A stretch of 64,000 nucleotides of DNA from Pseudanabaena galeata CCNP1313 (GTDB lineage Bacteria > Cyanobacteriota > Cyanobacteriia > Pseudanabaenales > Pseudanabaenaceae), in assembly GCF_029910235.1 (NCBI RefSeq), contig NZ_CP112877.1, positions 62,001 through 126,000 on the forward strand. The letters run 5' to 3'. How positions within the stretch are numbered: position 1 is the first letter of the stretch; the number at the start of each line of letters is the position of its first letter. A program made the translations under genes and the position numbers. Below the pieces are notes generated by a model. That model was not told the origin of the DNA. It worked only from the letters and a program-made list of their open reading frames with translations, and did not search any database. Shown in pieces: positions 25,336-35,522 of the stretch.

Positions 25336-27528
25336 GTGGAAGCTTCCTTTGGTCACTTTACGGAACTTGCCAAAGATGGTGAAGATAGCTTGGGCTTTAC
25401 CATGCACAAAGATACCAACAAAATTGAATGTCGCTACCAATTGACCGAAGGTAAGGGGCAACAGGTAGTCGCCAAACTCCGCGCTGCGGTGAAGAATGCT
25501 TCAGAAGTGGTGCTGGCTACCGATGGCGATCGCGAGGGTGAGGGAATTGCTTGGCATTTACAGCAGCAACTGCATCTGCGTAATCCCAAACGCGCTGTCT
25601 ATAACCAGATTACACCTACGGCGGTTAGAGCCGCGATCGCTAATGCTCATCAGTTAGATTTAAACTTGATTTCCGCACAGCGAGCGAGACAATGTTTGGA
25701 CAGGTTGATTGGATTTAAAGTTTCGCCACTTGTGCGTCGTACTAGTGGCGGTAGCTCGGCTGGTCGGGTGCAGTCAGTGGCTTTGCATATCGTCTGCCAA
25801 CGTGAACGCGAGATTAATACCTTTGTGCCGATTACTTACTGGTCGGTATGGACGGAATATGCTGAAGGATTCACATCTTTCTATGCGGGTAGTAGTGAGA
25901 TTGAGCCTGTGCTTGAGGATCAGGATGTCACCGATGATGCGGCGGAAGTGAATACGGAATCTACGGTTGAGTCAAAACGGGTATTGTCAGAAGCGGAAGC
26001 TGCCCGAATTATTCAAGTTGCGCGTAATCATCCCCATGTCGTTCGCGAAGCTACGGGTGTCACTGCTCAGAAATCACCGTTGCCGCCTTTCATTACCAGT
26101 TCGCTTCAGCAAGCTGCCTCTGTGAGATTAGGGCTATCGCCTGAAGAGACGATGAAGGTGGCTCAAGAGTTGTTTGAGGGTGTCGATTTACCTCAAGGTC
26201 GTAAAGGTTTGATTACCTATCACCGCACTGATAGCACCAGTCTCGCTCCTGAGTTTTGTGCTGAGGTAAAGGAATGGCTATCGAAACACGATCCTGATAA
26301 TGTCCCTAAGAAAACTACTCGTCATCGTGAACAGGCGAATGCTCAATCAGCCCATGAAGCGATTCGTCCTACCTATTTGAGTATTACTCCAAAAACGGTG
26401 AGAGACCATCTCAGTGCCAAACAGCATCAACTCTATGAGTTAATCTGGCGCAGAGCCGTTGCTTCTCAATGTGCGAATGCTTTGATTCAGAAAAGTCGCG
26501 TGATTATTCAGGCTGGTTCGACGCTCTGGCAAACTAGGGGCAGTATTCTCACCTTTGCGGGTTATACGCGCTATTGGAACGATTTGAGTAAGGATAAACA
26601 TATTCCTGCGTTAACAAGCGGTCAGACCTTGGCTTTGGCGAATGCGGGTTTCACGCAGAAGCAAACTCAACCTCCTGCTAGGTATAGCGAGGCGAAGTTA
26701 GTGCAGGTGTTAGAGCGTCAGGGTGTGGGTAGACCGAGTACGTTTGCGGCGATCGTCAAGACCCTGAAGGATAGAACCTATGTGTTACTCAAGGGTAAAG
26801 TTCTCGAACCTTCGGCTTTGGGAATGTCTACGGATGATGTGTTGCATAAAACTTTCCCCGATTTGCTCAGAGCCGATTTTACCGCAGGGATGGAAACGAC
26901 TTTGGATGAGATCTCGGTGGGTAAGTTGGAGTGGCAAAGCTATTTGATTGGTTGGCATCAGTCTTATTTTCAGCCGATGTTGGCGCGTGCCTATACAAAT
27001 CTCGGTGCGGATTTACAGCCAAGTAATCGCAAAAATGAGCTTTCGGATGTGGCTTGTCCTACTTGTAGTCATCCTCTCAGTAAGATTCCTTCTAAAAAGG
27101 TGAGTGGTGGGCATTTTCTCAAGTGTGAGCACGGCTGTGAGAATCTGGTGATGTTTTGGAGCGATCGCCGTAATCAGTGGGAGATTCCTCAACCGAAGGG
27201 CGAGAATGCAGTGACGGCGGAGGTGACTAATTTTGCTTGTCCTGTCTGTGGCAAGCCTTTGGCTAAGTTTCCCTACCATAAAGATGGTGTGGATAAAGTG
27301 ATGTTGAAGTGTGCGGATGTTCAGGCACGTCAACGCAAGGATCATGCGGATGTGGTCTTTTTCTGGTCTTCTCAGGAGAAGTGGTGGTCGAAGAAGTTTG
27401 GCGATCTGGATGAGGCGGCTAAGCCGAATTTGGGTAAGGCTTCAACAGCTAAGGAGAAGAAATCTGCTCAGGGAAAGTCTAAGCAGGCGGGTAAAGTGAC
27501 TAAGCCTCGTCCTAAAAAGTTGTCTTGA
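25336..27528 (+). pseudogene. topA: DNA topoisomerase I, 5'-truncated
   Basis: A type IA topoisomerase, which relaxes negative supercoils by passing one strand through a transient break. Present are the Toprim acidic motif ATDGDREGEG (61-70), the LISAQRARQCLDRLIGF block, the active-site Y295 in GLITYHRTDS, and two C-terminal zinc-ribbon-like repeats with CPTC and CPVC. Missing is the first Toprim strand with its catalytic Glu (IVEAP/IVESP-KAKTI). Upstream of the GTG at 25336 only a damaged IVPFSDKTIQAILGSEW is found before a stop. The enzyme is therefore probably dead. The preceding plasmid-type genes mark it as a mobile-element topoisomerase, not the housekeeping copy. Confidence 0.75.
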
Positions 27529-27544
27529 TTGGAATTACACCTAG

Positions 27545-27925
27545 CTAATTATGCGAATCAGGCAGTTGAACCACGTTGCCTGCGATGAGCTGCCATTGAC
27601 CATTTAGCATCGCCCAAGTTCTTCCATATCGATAATAGCCATGAAAATCTTGACCATTCATAGATCCACTGATTTCTGCTTTAACGGTTACAGTAGCTAA
27701 ATTTTCAAAAGTTTCAATGATTTGGTCTGTGAAAGTGATGCTGTGGAAGATGACCATTTTATTTCTATGCGCTTCTAAGTCATCAGATTTTGATGCTACA
27801 GATCCGTCTAGAAAAACAAATTGCAACTGATTAGAAATTAATTCATTCAGTGTATTTACATCATTAGCGAGTTGAGCTTTGCGGATACGCTCTTCCAGAT
27901 CTTGAATTGTTTTTTCCATATTCAT
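27545..27925 (-). CDS. Nuclear transport factor 2-like (SnoaL/DUF4440) protein
   Basis: A 126-residue cone-shaped NTF2-like protein: an N-terminal helix MEKTIQDLEERIRKAQLANDV, LNELISNQLQFVFLDGS, then beta strands VTVKAEISGSMNGQDFHGYYRYGRTW and WQLIAGNVVQLP. Many relatives bind small hydrophobic ligands or act as isomerases; no function can be given. It is convergent with topA, 16 bp apart. Confidence 0.75.
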   Translation of the reverse strand: MNMEKTIQDLEERIRKAQLANDVNTLNELISNQLQFVFLDGSVASKSDDLEAHRNKMVIFHSITFTDQIIETFENLATVTVKAEISGSMNGQDFHGYYRYGRTWAMLNGQWQLIAGNVVQLPDSHN

Positions 27926-28091
27926 CTTTTTAGGTTATTCCGTAATGCTTTGACTTTGATCTTCGTGATAAGTGCAATTTCCTGAATTACCAAGCCTTAG
28001 TAGCTAAAGTCTGAGTTGATTGCTGAAATCTTGTAAATACAAAGTTCCCAATCCAGCGTGTCTCTCAGTGAGTAAAGGAAAAAAGTAGTTT

Positions 28092-28673
28092 TTAAATTCC
28101 TGCTTTTGTAAGGAACTGCTTTACTGTTACTTTTAAATCTGGGAATAACTCATCAGTTAATAGTCGATCACCTTGATAAGTCTCTGGAGGGCGATCGGGA
28201 TAAAACACCGTTAAGGTTTTTCCCATTGGATCGATAACCCATACTCTTAATACTCCAGATTTCAGATAATCCCCAGCCTTTGCCACAAACTCCCGAAACG
28301 TTTGTCCTTCTGACATAATCTCAATGACTAATTCAGGCGGTACTGGGCACATCTCATTACCTACGTTACTAGGCAACCGCTCCATCGAAATATAGGTCAA
28401 ATCAGGTACAGGACACCAATCCTGATCGTTGCGTGTTAACACAATTCCCCATTCTGGATAGACAAAGCCTTTGCCTTCAAACAAAGTTCGTAAAAAAATC
28501 AATAATTCTGCTTGTAAAGAAGCATGAAATCTTTTTGGCGACATTTTTCTTATGACTTGACCATCAATAAATTCATAATTCTGATCAGACTCAGGGCTTG
28601 CCAAAAACTCCGCCAATGTCAGTCGAGGAGATTTAGCTGTCTCTATGACTGGCGATTGGATCACTGTAGTCAT
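28092..28673 (-). CDS. Uma2 (DUF820) family endonuclease-like protein
   Basis: A 193-residue protein of the Uma2 family, a restriction-endonuclease-like fold greatly expanded in cyanobacteria. Visible are LTLAEFLASPESDQNYEFIDGQ, the catalytic-type PVPDLTYIS and PELVIEIMS elements, LKSGVLRVWVIDP, and VFYPDRPPETYQGD. The PD-(D/E)xK-like core appears complete, but the biological target of the family is unknown. The ATG at 28673 is chosen over a longer start at 28694 because the conserved part begins after it. Confidence 0.85.
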   Translation of the reverse strand: MTTVIQSPVIETAKSPRLTLAEFLASPESDQNYEFIDGQVIRKMSPKRFHASLQAELLIFLRTLFEGKGFVYPEWGIVLTRNDQDWCPVPDLTYISMERLPSNVGNEMCPVPPELVIEIMSEGQTFREFVAKAGDYLKSGVLRVWVIDPMGKTLTVFYPDRPPETYQGDRLLTDELFPDLKVTVKQFLTKAGI

Positions 28674-28842
28674 TTTAATACTCCTTTTTTGCAAAAAGTT
28701 GATGTTTTCCCAATTTATTGAGAATATTCTCGCAATTATGCCAACTGAGCCTCACCTATATCTTAGCTGTAGCAGGGCTGAGTTAAATATTAAGATAGAT
28801 CATAGAGTAATCGTAAACACAGGACTAACTTAATCCCAATCC

Positions 28843-31800
28843 ATGACCTTCACAGCAGTCCTAGAGAACATCGCCCGATCGCTAATCGCCACAAAAATAG
28901 GCGAGAAACTCAAAACAGCCAAAAGCATATCCCTATCAGGACTATCCTGCTTAGGCAAAGGACTAATTAGCACCCACCTATGTCAACAACAAACCAAACC
29001 ATTACTCATTGTCACCGCCACCGTCGAAGAAGCCACCCGATGGGCTTTACAACTCCAGTCAATGTCATGGCGCGTCTATCTATACCCTCCCCTTGATACA
29101 TTTCCCTACGAACCAGCCCAAATCGATTTAGAAACCGCTTGGACAAGGATTGAGATATTAGCGGAATTGCTTGCTAAACCACAGCATAACTTAGCGATCG
29201 CTACCACCATTAACGCGCTACAGCCCCATCTACCATCCACTCAAGTCTTCCAAAAACATAGTCTCTATCTCAATATCGGCGATTCGCAATCGGTTAAATT
29301 ACTAGCTTCTGCTTTGGCAAGATTAGGATATGAAGAAGTCAAAGAAGTAAAAGAATCAAAACAATGGAGCCGCAAAGGATTCAGTTTTGAAGTGTTTCCA
29401 GTTAATCGAAATCAACCCGTGCGCCTAAGCTGTAATCGCGGTACTGTCGAGAAAATCAGAGAATTTGACCCCACTAATCCCAAAAGCTTTACTGACCTAT
29501 CTAGCATTGCGATCGCCCCTGTCGATTTGCATGAGTTTGTTGCTCATAAAGCTACATTGCTAAATTATTTACCAAAAAACTTCGTTATCGCTCTTGATGA
29601 ACCCGAACAATGCCAGAGCTATGGCGATCGCTGGTACGAGGCGGCGGATGAACTTTATAAAAATCAAGATCCTCAATTAGCTACATCCAAACTGCATTGG
29701 GACTTTGCTAAGTGCATGACTGAGGCGAAGAAGTTTCAGATGCTTCAGCTTACCGAGCGATCGCTTAAACCCAAAGCCAATATTTTTGACTTTGCCAGTT
29801 CCTCTATTCCCATAGTTCCCCATCAGTTTGACCAGATGGCATCGCTCATTCGCGACTATCTCAAATCGGAATATCAAGTCACCCTAATTTCGGCTCAACC
29901 TTTGCGAGTGGCAACTTTGCTCAAGGAGTATGACTGCATTGCTAATTTTGTCAGTAATCCTGATGATTTACAGTCAATTGCACGAATTCAGAAAGCTGGT
30001 AAACCCATCATTTTAAAGTATTCGGGACTGATGGAGATGCAAGGCTTTGTTTTGCCTTGTTGCAAGATGGCGCTCTTGACCGATCGCGAATTATTTGGAC
30101 AGCAATTACTAGCATCGCCAACCTTTGTGCATCCCTCACGGATGAATACAGCTAAATCAGTTAATCCTGACGAGCTAAATGTGGGCGATTATGTCGTGCA
30201 TCGTAAATATGGGATTGGTAAGTTTACGCGCTTTGAAACCATTGAAGTGAAAGGAGAAAAGCAACCGCATTACATCGTTGAGTTTGCTGATGGTAAAACT
30301 GCGGTGGCGATCGCGCAGGAAAATGAGAAGATTCTCTCCCGCTATCGCAGTGCTTCTAATAAGCCGCCCAAGTTAAATAGCATCGCCAATACAAAGGTTT
30401 GGGATAACGCACTGAACAAGTGTCAAAAGGAAATTTACAAGTTAGCAAGGGATTTACTACAACTCTATGTCCGCCGTGCTAATTTAGTCGGCTATGCTTT
30501 TCCAACCGATACCGATTGGCAACAGGAGATGGAAGATTCTTTTCCCTATCAACTCACACCCGATCAGGTCAAGGCTGTTCAGGATGTGAAGCAAGATATG
30601 GAAAGCGATCGCCCAATGGATCGGCTGGTTTGCGGTGATGTCGGCTTTGGTAAAACAGAGGTGGCGGTAAGGGCAATTTTTAAGGCGGTTTGTGCGGGTA
30701 AACAAGTGGCTCTGTTAGCTCCGACGACGATTCTGGCGCAACAGCATTTTCATACGCTCCAAACTCGTTTTACGGCTTATCCCTTCACTGTGGAGATCGT
30801 GAATCGGTTTCGCCCTGCGAAGGAGCGCAAGCAGGTTTTACAAGAGGTTGCGGATGGGAAAGTTCACATCATTGTCGGTACGCATCAACTTTTATCTAAG
30901 GATGTTGAGTTTCACGATCTGGGTTTGCTAGTAATTGATGAGGAACAACGCTTTGGCACGGTGCAGAAAGAGAAAATCAAGGCGATGAAGGGGGATGTAG
31001 ATTTGTTGACTTTGAGTGCTACGCCGATTCCGCGTACTCTCTATGCGGCGCTTTCTGGGGTGCGGGAAATGAGTGTGATTGCGACTCCTCCTCCCTCAAG
31101 GCGATCGATTCAAACCCATTTGTCTGCCTATGATGCGTCACTGGTGAAAACGGCGATTCGTCATGAGTTAGATCGTGGTGGTCAGGTATTTTATGTTGTG
31201 CCGCGCATTGAGGGGATTGAGGCGATCGCTGTTTCTTTGAAAGCAATGTTACCGAATGTGAGATTAGCGATCGCGCATGGACAGATGCAGGAATCGGAGT
31301 TAGAGTCGGCGATGGTTGCTTTTAATAACAATGATGCGGATATTCTCCTCTGTACGACGATTATTGAGTCAGGTTTGGATATTCCCCGTGTGAATACGAT
31401 TTTGATTGAGGATGCTCATAAGTTGGGTTTGGCGCAACTTTATCAATTGCGTGGTCGCGTTGGTCGGGCTGGGATTCAGGCTCATGCTTATTTACTGTAT
31501 CCGCCTAACCTTGAGTTGACGGATGCGGCGAAGAGGAGATTGGATGCAATTCAGGAATTTAGTCAGCTTGGTTCGGGATATCAACTGGCGATGCGCGATA
31601 TGGAGATTCGTGGGTTGGGGGATCTCTTGGGTGAGGAGCAGTCGGGTCAGGCGGATGTGATTGGCTTTGCGCTGTACATGGATTTGCTTCAAGAATATAT
31701 TAATGAGTTGCGGGGGAAGATTTTGCCTGAAGTTGCGGATACTGAGCTTCAGTTGCCGCGTTTGGTTGCCTTTATTCCTGATAGTTATATCGAAGATAAG

Positions 31801-32181
31801 GAGACGAAGATTAATGCTTATTTGACTTTGGCGAAGGTGAAGTCAAAGGAAGAGATTCTCAAGTTGGCTGCGGTTTGGGAGGGGTTGTATGGGGCTTTGC
31901 CTGAAGAAACTCAGGTATTGCTCAGGGTGATGGAATTGAAGCTGGTGGCGCGGAAGGTTGGGGTGTTTCGCATTTATGCGTCAGAGGATGGGCGCGATCT
32001 GTTTCTGGACTCGAAGCTGACGGATTCGCTTTGGGAGTTGCTTCACGCAAAGATCCCGATTGAGTTCTATTATCGTTTCTCTTTTGAGAAGGGGAGAATT
32101 AAGATCACGAGTCTGGCTCTCCTGCCTGGGGATAAGCAAGTACATTTCTTGATTGAGTGGTTGGGCTGTTTTTTGAAGTGA
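28843..32181 (+). CDS. mfd: Transcription-repair coupling factor Mfd
   Basis: A 1112-residue translocase that removes RNA polymerase stalled at DNA lesions and recruits UvrA. Domain order is visible: the UvrB-like front with [19 protein letters not shown] and FPYEPAQ; the RNA-polymerase-interacting CarD-like domain from about 441 ([17 protein letters not shown]); the RecG-like helicase with Walker [16 protein letters not shown] (about 597), DEEQRFG (about 699), SATPIPRT and [10 protein letters not shown]; and the C-terminal TRCF domain. Length is normal. This is a housekeeping gene and marks chromosomal DNA here. Confidence 0.97.
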   Translation: MTFTAVLENIARSLIATKIGEKLKTAKSISLSGLSCLGKGLISTHLCQQQTKPLLIVTATVEEATRWALQLQSMSWRVYLYPPLDTFPYEPAQIDLETAWTRIEILAELLAKPQHNLAIATTINALQPHLPSTQVFQKHSLYLNIGDSQSVKLLASALARLGYEEVKEVKESKQWSRKGFSFEVFPVNRNQPVRLSCNRGTVEKIREFDPTNPKSFTDLSSIAIAPVDLHEFVAHKATLLNYLPKNFVIALDEPEQCQSYGDRWYEAADELYKNQDPQLATSKLHWDFAKCMTEAKKFQMLQLTERSLKPKANIFDFASSSIPIVPHQFDQMASLIRDYLKSEYQVTLISAQPLRVATLLKEYDCIANFVSNPDDLQSIARIQKAGKPIILKYSGLMEMQGFVLPCCKMALLTDRELFGQQLLASPTFVHPSRMNTAKSVNPDELNVGDYVVHRKYGIGKFTRFETIEVKGEKQPHYIVEFADGKTAVAIAQENEKILSRYRSASNKPPKLNSIANTKVWDNALNKCQKEIYKLARDLLQLYVRRANLVGYAFPTDTDWQQEMEDSFPYQLTPDQVKAVQDVKQDMESDRPMDRLVCGDVGFGKTEVAVRAIFKAVCAGKQVALLAPTTILAQQHFHTLQTRFTAYPFTVEIVNRFRPAKERKQVLQEVADGKVHIIVGTHQLLSKDVEFHDLGLLVIDEEQRFGTVQKEKIKAMKGDVDLLTLSATPIPRTLYAALSGVREMSVIATPPPSRRSIQTHLSAYDASLVKTAIRHELDRGGQVFYVVPRIEGIEAIAVSLKAMLPNVRLAIAHGQMQESELESAMVAFNNNDADILLCTTIIESGLDIPRVNTILIEDAHKLGLAQLYQLRGRVGRAGIQAHAYLLYPPNLELTDAAKRRLDAIQEFSQLGSGYQLAMRDMEIRGLGDLLGEEQSGQADVIGFALYMDLLQEYINELRGKILPEVADTELQLPRLVAFIPDSYIEDKETKINAYLTLAKVKSKEEILKLAAVWEGLYGALPEETQVLLRVMELKLVARKVGVFRIYASEDGRDLFLDSKLTDSLWELLHAKIPIEFYYRFSFEKGRIKITSLALLPGDKQVHFLIEWLGCFLK

Positions 32182-32305
32182 GCTTTGGGCGATCGCTACA
32201 ACATTACGCTCTAATCTTAATTTTTTTGATATGTGGCTTATAGGTAAGCTATATTTGGTTTGTGCCACCTAATCAACCAATAATCTAGCCACTGCAAGCA
32301 TTCAC

Positions 32306-34228
32306 ATGGATAACGAGCTTTACAAGATTTTTGAGAAGACTTACTTCAATCATAAGTATTATTTGAAGGAGTTTAAGGGGGCAGGGGCTTTTGGTGCGGT
32401 GTTTTTGGCGGATGAGGTGGTGGGTGGTACAAAGATTCAGGAGGTGGCGATTAAGGCGATTCGGAAAGATAAGATGCCTTCGGATATTATTGCTAAGGAG
32501 TTAGTGACGGCGATTAGGTTGAAGCATCCTAATTTGATTAATTGCATCACTTCTGAGGAGGGACGGTTAAAGCATTCGGTGTTTGATTATGACTGTTTTG
32601 GGCTGGTGATGGAGGTTGCGAGTGGAACGCTAGAGGATTATTTGCAAGCATCGCGGGTTTTACCAGCTATTGAGGTGAAGGAGATTGTTGAGGCGATCGC
32701 TTCGGGGCTTGTTTATTTGCATGGTCAGTCGGTAACGCATCGGGATCTGAAACCTGCGAATGTGTTGCGGGTGGGGAATGTTTGGAAGATTTCAGATTTT
32801 GGAATTGCACGGCAGATGGGGCGAGAAAGTGGCACGATGACAACTAGCCTTACGGGTACACCAATTTATATGCCACCAGAGGTTTATGCTGCTTCCTCAG
32901 AAGCTTCACCGATGAGGGTTTCTCCTGCTTGGGATATCTGGTCTTTGGGTGTGATGATTGTGGAGATGCTGACGGGGACGTTGCCGTTTGATGGGGTGAC
33001 GGATATTTGGAAAATGAAGATCAACATTAAGAGAGAACTGCCTAAGCCTTTTGATGCGCTCGTTCAGAATTGTTTGATTGAAGATCCTAAACAGCGATGG
33101 AATGCGAAGCAAATATTAGAGAAAAACACTAAAGTTACAGTTAAAGTTAAAGATGTAGACTTTTATTTTGATAGCGCTTTGGAAAAGAATAATAAAGGCG
33201 ATTACAATGGAGCAATTTCTGATTACAACAAAGTTATTCATCTCGATTCTAAAAATGCTGTAGCTTATTGCAATCGCGGTTTAGCAAAATCTGAGTTAGG
33301 AGATAATCAAGAAGCAATATCTGACTATAACAAAGCCATTAATCTTGATCCTGAGCTTGCAATTGCCTACAACAATCGCGGTCTAGCTAAAGCTAATTTA
33401 GGAGATAATCAAGAAGCAATATCTGACTGTAATAAAGCTATTAATCTTGATCCTGAGCTTGCAATTGCCTACTGTAATCGTAGTGCAGCGAGACTTGGGT
33501 TAGGAGAATATCAAGAAATGATATCTGACTGTAATAAAGCTATTAGTCTCAATCCTAATCTTGCAATTGCCTACAACAATCGCGGTCTAGCTAAAGCTAA
33601 TTTAGGAAATAAGAAACAAGCAATATATGACTATAACAAAGCTATTAGTCTTAATCCCAATCTAGCAATTGCCTACAACAATCGTAGTGCAGCGAGACTT
33701 GGGTTAGGAGAATATCAAGAAGTGATATCTGACTGTAATAAAGCTATTAGTCTCAATCCTAATCTTGCAATTGCCTACAACAATCGCGGTCTAGCTAAAG
33801 CTAATTTAGGAAATAAGAAACAAGCAATATATGACTATAACAAAGCTATTAGTCTTAATCCCAATCTAGCCTACGCTTATTATAATCGTAGTGCAATGAG
33901 ACTTGAGTTAGGAGATAAAAAAGGGGCTATATCTGATCTTAGTAAAGCTATTGAGCTTGATCCCCAAGATTCCAATAATTACAATAATCGAGGAATAATA
34001 AAGTATGAATTAGAAGATAAACGAGGTGCTATATCTGATTACAATGAAGCTATTCGGCTTAATCCTAACAATTCTGATGCTTACTATAATCGGGGTTTGA
34101 TTAAACAGGAAAAATTCGACAAAAAAGGAGCATTAGCAGATCTTCGTGAAGCGTCTAGAATATATAAATTGCAAGGAAACACAATAAGGCTTAAAAATAC
34201 ACGCGATTACATTCGGGCAATTGAATAA
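32306..34228 (+). CDS. Serine/threonine protein kinase with TPR repeats
   Basis: A 640-residue protein. The N-terminal Hanks-type kinase shows the glycine loop GAGAFGAVFLA (about 25-35), the ATP lysine in VAIKAI (about 50), HRDLKPANVL (about 145-154) with the RD catalytic loop, DFGIAR (about 164-169) and a PPE in place of APE. From about residue 282 come roughly ten 34-residue tetratricopeptide repeats, a protein-binding scaffold. There is no membrane segment, so it is cytoplasmic. Two adjacent TPR pairs are nearly identical at DNA level, a recent 204-bp duplication. A nuclease-like gene follows after 43 bp. Confidence 0.92.
   Translation: MDNELYKIFEKTYFNHKYYLKEFKGAGAFGAVFLADEVVGGTKIQEVAIKAIRKDKMPSDIIAKELVTAIRLKHPNLINCITSEEGRLKHSVFDYDCFGLVMEVASGTLEDYLQASRVLPAIEVKEIVEAIASGLVYLHGQSVTHRDLKPANVLRVGNVWKISDFGIARQMGRESGTMTTSLTGTPIYMPPEVYAASSEASPMRVSPAWDIWSLGVMIVEMLTGTLPFDGVTDIWKMKINIKRELPKPFDALVQNCLIEDPKQRWNAKQILEKNTKVTVKVKDVDFYFDSALEKNNKGDYNGAISDYNKVIHLDSKNAVAYCNRGLAKSELGDNQEAISDYNKAINLDPELAIAYNNRGLAKANLGDNQEAISDCNKAINLDPELAIAYCNRSAARLGLGEYQEMISDCNKAISLNPNLAIAYNNRGLAKANLGNKKQAIYDYNKAISLNPNLAIAYNNRSAARLGLGEYQEVISDCNKAISLNPNLAIAYNNRGLAKANLGNKKQAIYDYNKAISLNPNLAYAYYNRSAMRLELGDKKGAISDLSKAIELDPQDSNNYNNRGIIKYELEDKRGAISDYNEAIRLNPNNSDAYYNRGLIKQEKFDKKGALADLREASRIYKLQGNTIRLKNTRDYIRAIE
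33479..33886 (+). repeat. 204-bp tandem duplication within the kinase TPR region
   Basis: 33479-33682 and 33683-33886 are nearly identical, each encoding two TPR units (68 residues). The offset of exactly 204 bp keeps the frame. Confidence 0.85.
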
Positions 34229-34271
34229 ACTTAATTAATAATGTTATTTGCAATATTACATAAAGGGATAG

Positions 34272-35432
34272 ATGATGTTTACCAAACTTTCTAAAGATGA
34301 AATTGAAATTCTCTATTGGGCTTTTGATAAGAATAAAAAGTTTACAGAATTATATGAAAACAAACCTGAATTAATGACATATATTTGGCGTGCTTATGCC
34401 GATATACTTGTCAGCTTAAAAGATTTATCCATTCATGGCATACAAGAAAAACTTGCTGATATCGGTTCTGAAAGTAAGTTGCTACCAACACTTTCTGAAC
34501 TTAAAGTAGCCAAACAATTAGCAGAAAAATCTTTTGAAGTAGAGTTATTACGAGATAAAGATGGGAGATTTCATAGCCCACCAGATTTATGTGTAAGTCG
34601 TGGAGGCTTAACGTTACTGGTTGAAGTCGCCAATATGTCAAGAGACGAATCCCAACTTTTGCTACACCGAAAATTAGATTCTCTAGTCATAGAACTGGAT
34701 TTTGTTGTATCTATTTCCTTTACCCACTCTCAAGACCTATCTAAAATTGCTTTAAAAGGAGATGAACGGTCAAAGCAAGAAGAATTATTTAACAAGTTTG
34801 CAGAAGAATTGCACCAACGTCTAGAATCTATTAACCGAAATCAATTACCTTATGAGTTTGCCATAGATGACTCAAAAATCTCTGTAAAACACGCAAAATC
34901 AGGAATAGGAAGAATTGATAATATTTCTTGGATAAAAGTTCCTCATAATGATTATATAGAACACATTCAACAAACAATTTTAAAAAAAGCATCTAAGCGT
35001 AAATCGTTTGAGTATGAGTTCCTAAAGCAACCATTTCTAGTTTTCTTAGATACACAAGATCCAGAAATATATGAGAAAATGTTCTCTGCGATGTACGGTT
35101 CTCTGGTTTTATCAGATTGGATAGAACCCAACGAAATTACTTCACAGCAACAATTCTCCTACCCTAAATGTGTTATAAATCAATTACAAGGAAACCAAAA
35201 GGAATTGCTTCTTAAACTTGGTTTTGATTCTCAGAGGCGTTCGTATATTGATAAATGCGGATATTTTGTGACAGAAGAAAGTGTGAGAAAGAATGTTACT
35301 GGAGTTGTCACAATGTTTAATGACGAGTTAGAGTGTTTTCCAAATCCATTTTGTGATGAACTAATCCATTTACCTAATCTTCCTGAATATCTTGATATTC
35401 CACTTACATCTTTTGCAGTCGGTGGAACATAG
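34272..35432 (+). CDS. Hypothetical protein with a PD-(D/E)xK-like nuclease core
   Basis: A 386-residue soluble protein not assigned to a named family. In its first third it shows an alpha helix with Glu (SELKVAKQLAEKSFEVEL, about 74-91), then PPDLCVSRGGLTLLVEVAN (about 103-121). This fits the E...PD...(D/E)xK order of restriction-like nucleases with the final Lys replaced, so it may be inactive or a variant. The C-terminal half has no recognised domain. It starts 43 bp after the kinase-TPR gene on the same strand and may form a two-gene unit. The ATG pair at 34274/34277 makes the start uncertain by one codon. Confidence 0.45.
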   Translation: MMFTKLSKDEIEILYWAFDKNKKFTELYENKPELMTYIWRAYADILVSLKDLSIHGIQEKLADIGSESKLLPTLSELKVAKQLAEKSFEVELLRDKDGRFHSPPDLCVSRGGLTLLVEVANMSRDESQLLLHRKLDSLVIELDFVVSISFTHSQDLSKIALKGDERSKQEELFNKFAEELHQRLESINRNQLPYEFAIDDSKISVKHAKSGIGRIDNISWIKVPHNDYIEHIQQTILKKASKRKSFEYEFLKQPFLVFLDTQDPEIYEKMFSAMYGSLVLSDWIEPNEITSQQQFSYPKCVINQLQGNQKELLLKLGFDSQRRSYIDKCGYFVTEESVRKNVTGVVTMFNDELECFPNPFCDELIHLPNLPEYLDIPLTSFAVGGT

Positions 35433-35522
35433 TAATATATCTAAATATTTGACTAAAACCCCCAACTTTTGCAAAACTGTGGGACTGGTTGAGATCGCTA
35501 CATTTATCCATCCTTATGGCTT

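Noticed and set aside
33150-34150. Regularly spaced direct repeats resembling a CRISPR array
   Set aside because: The 102-bp periodicity and continuous reading frame are explained by 34-residue TPR units in the kinase gene.
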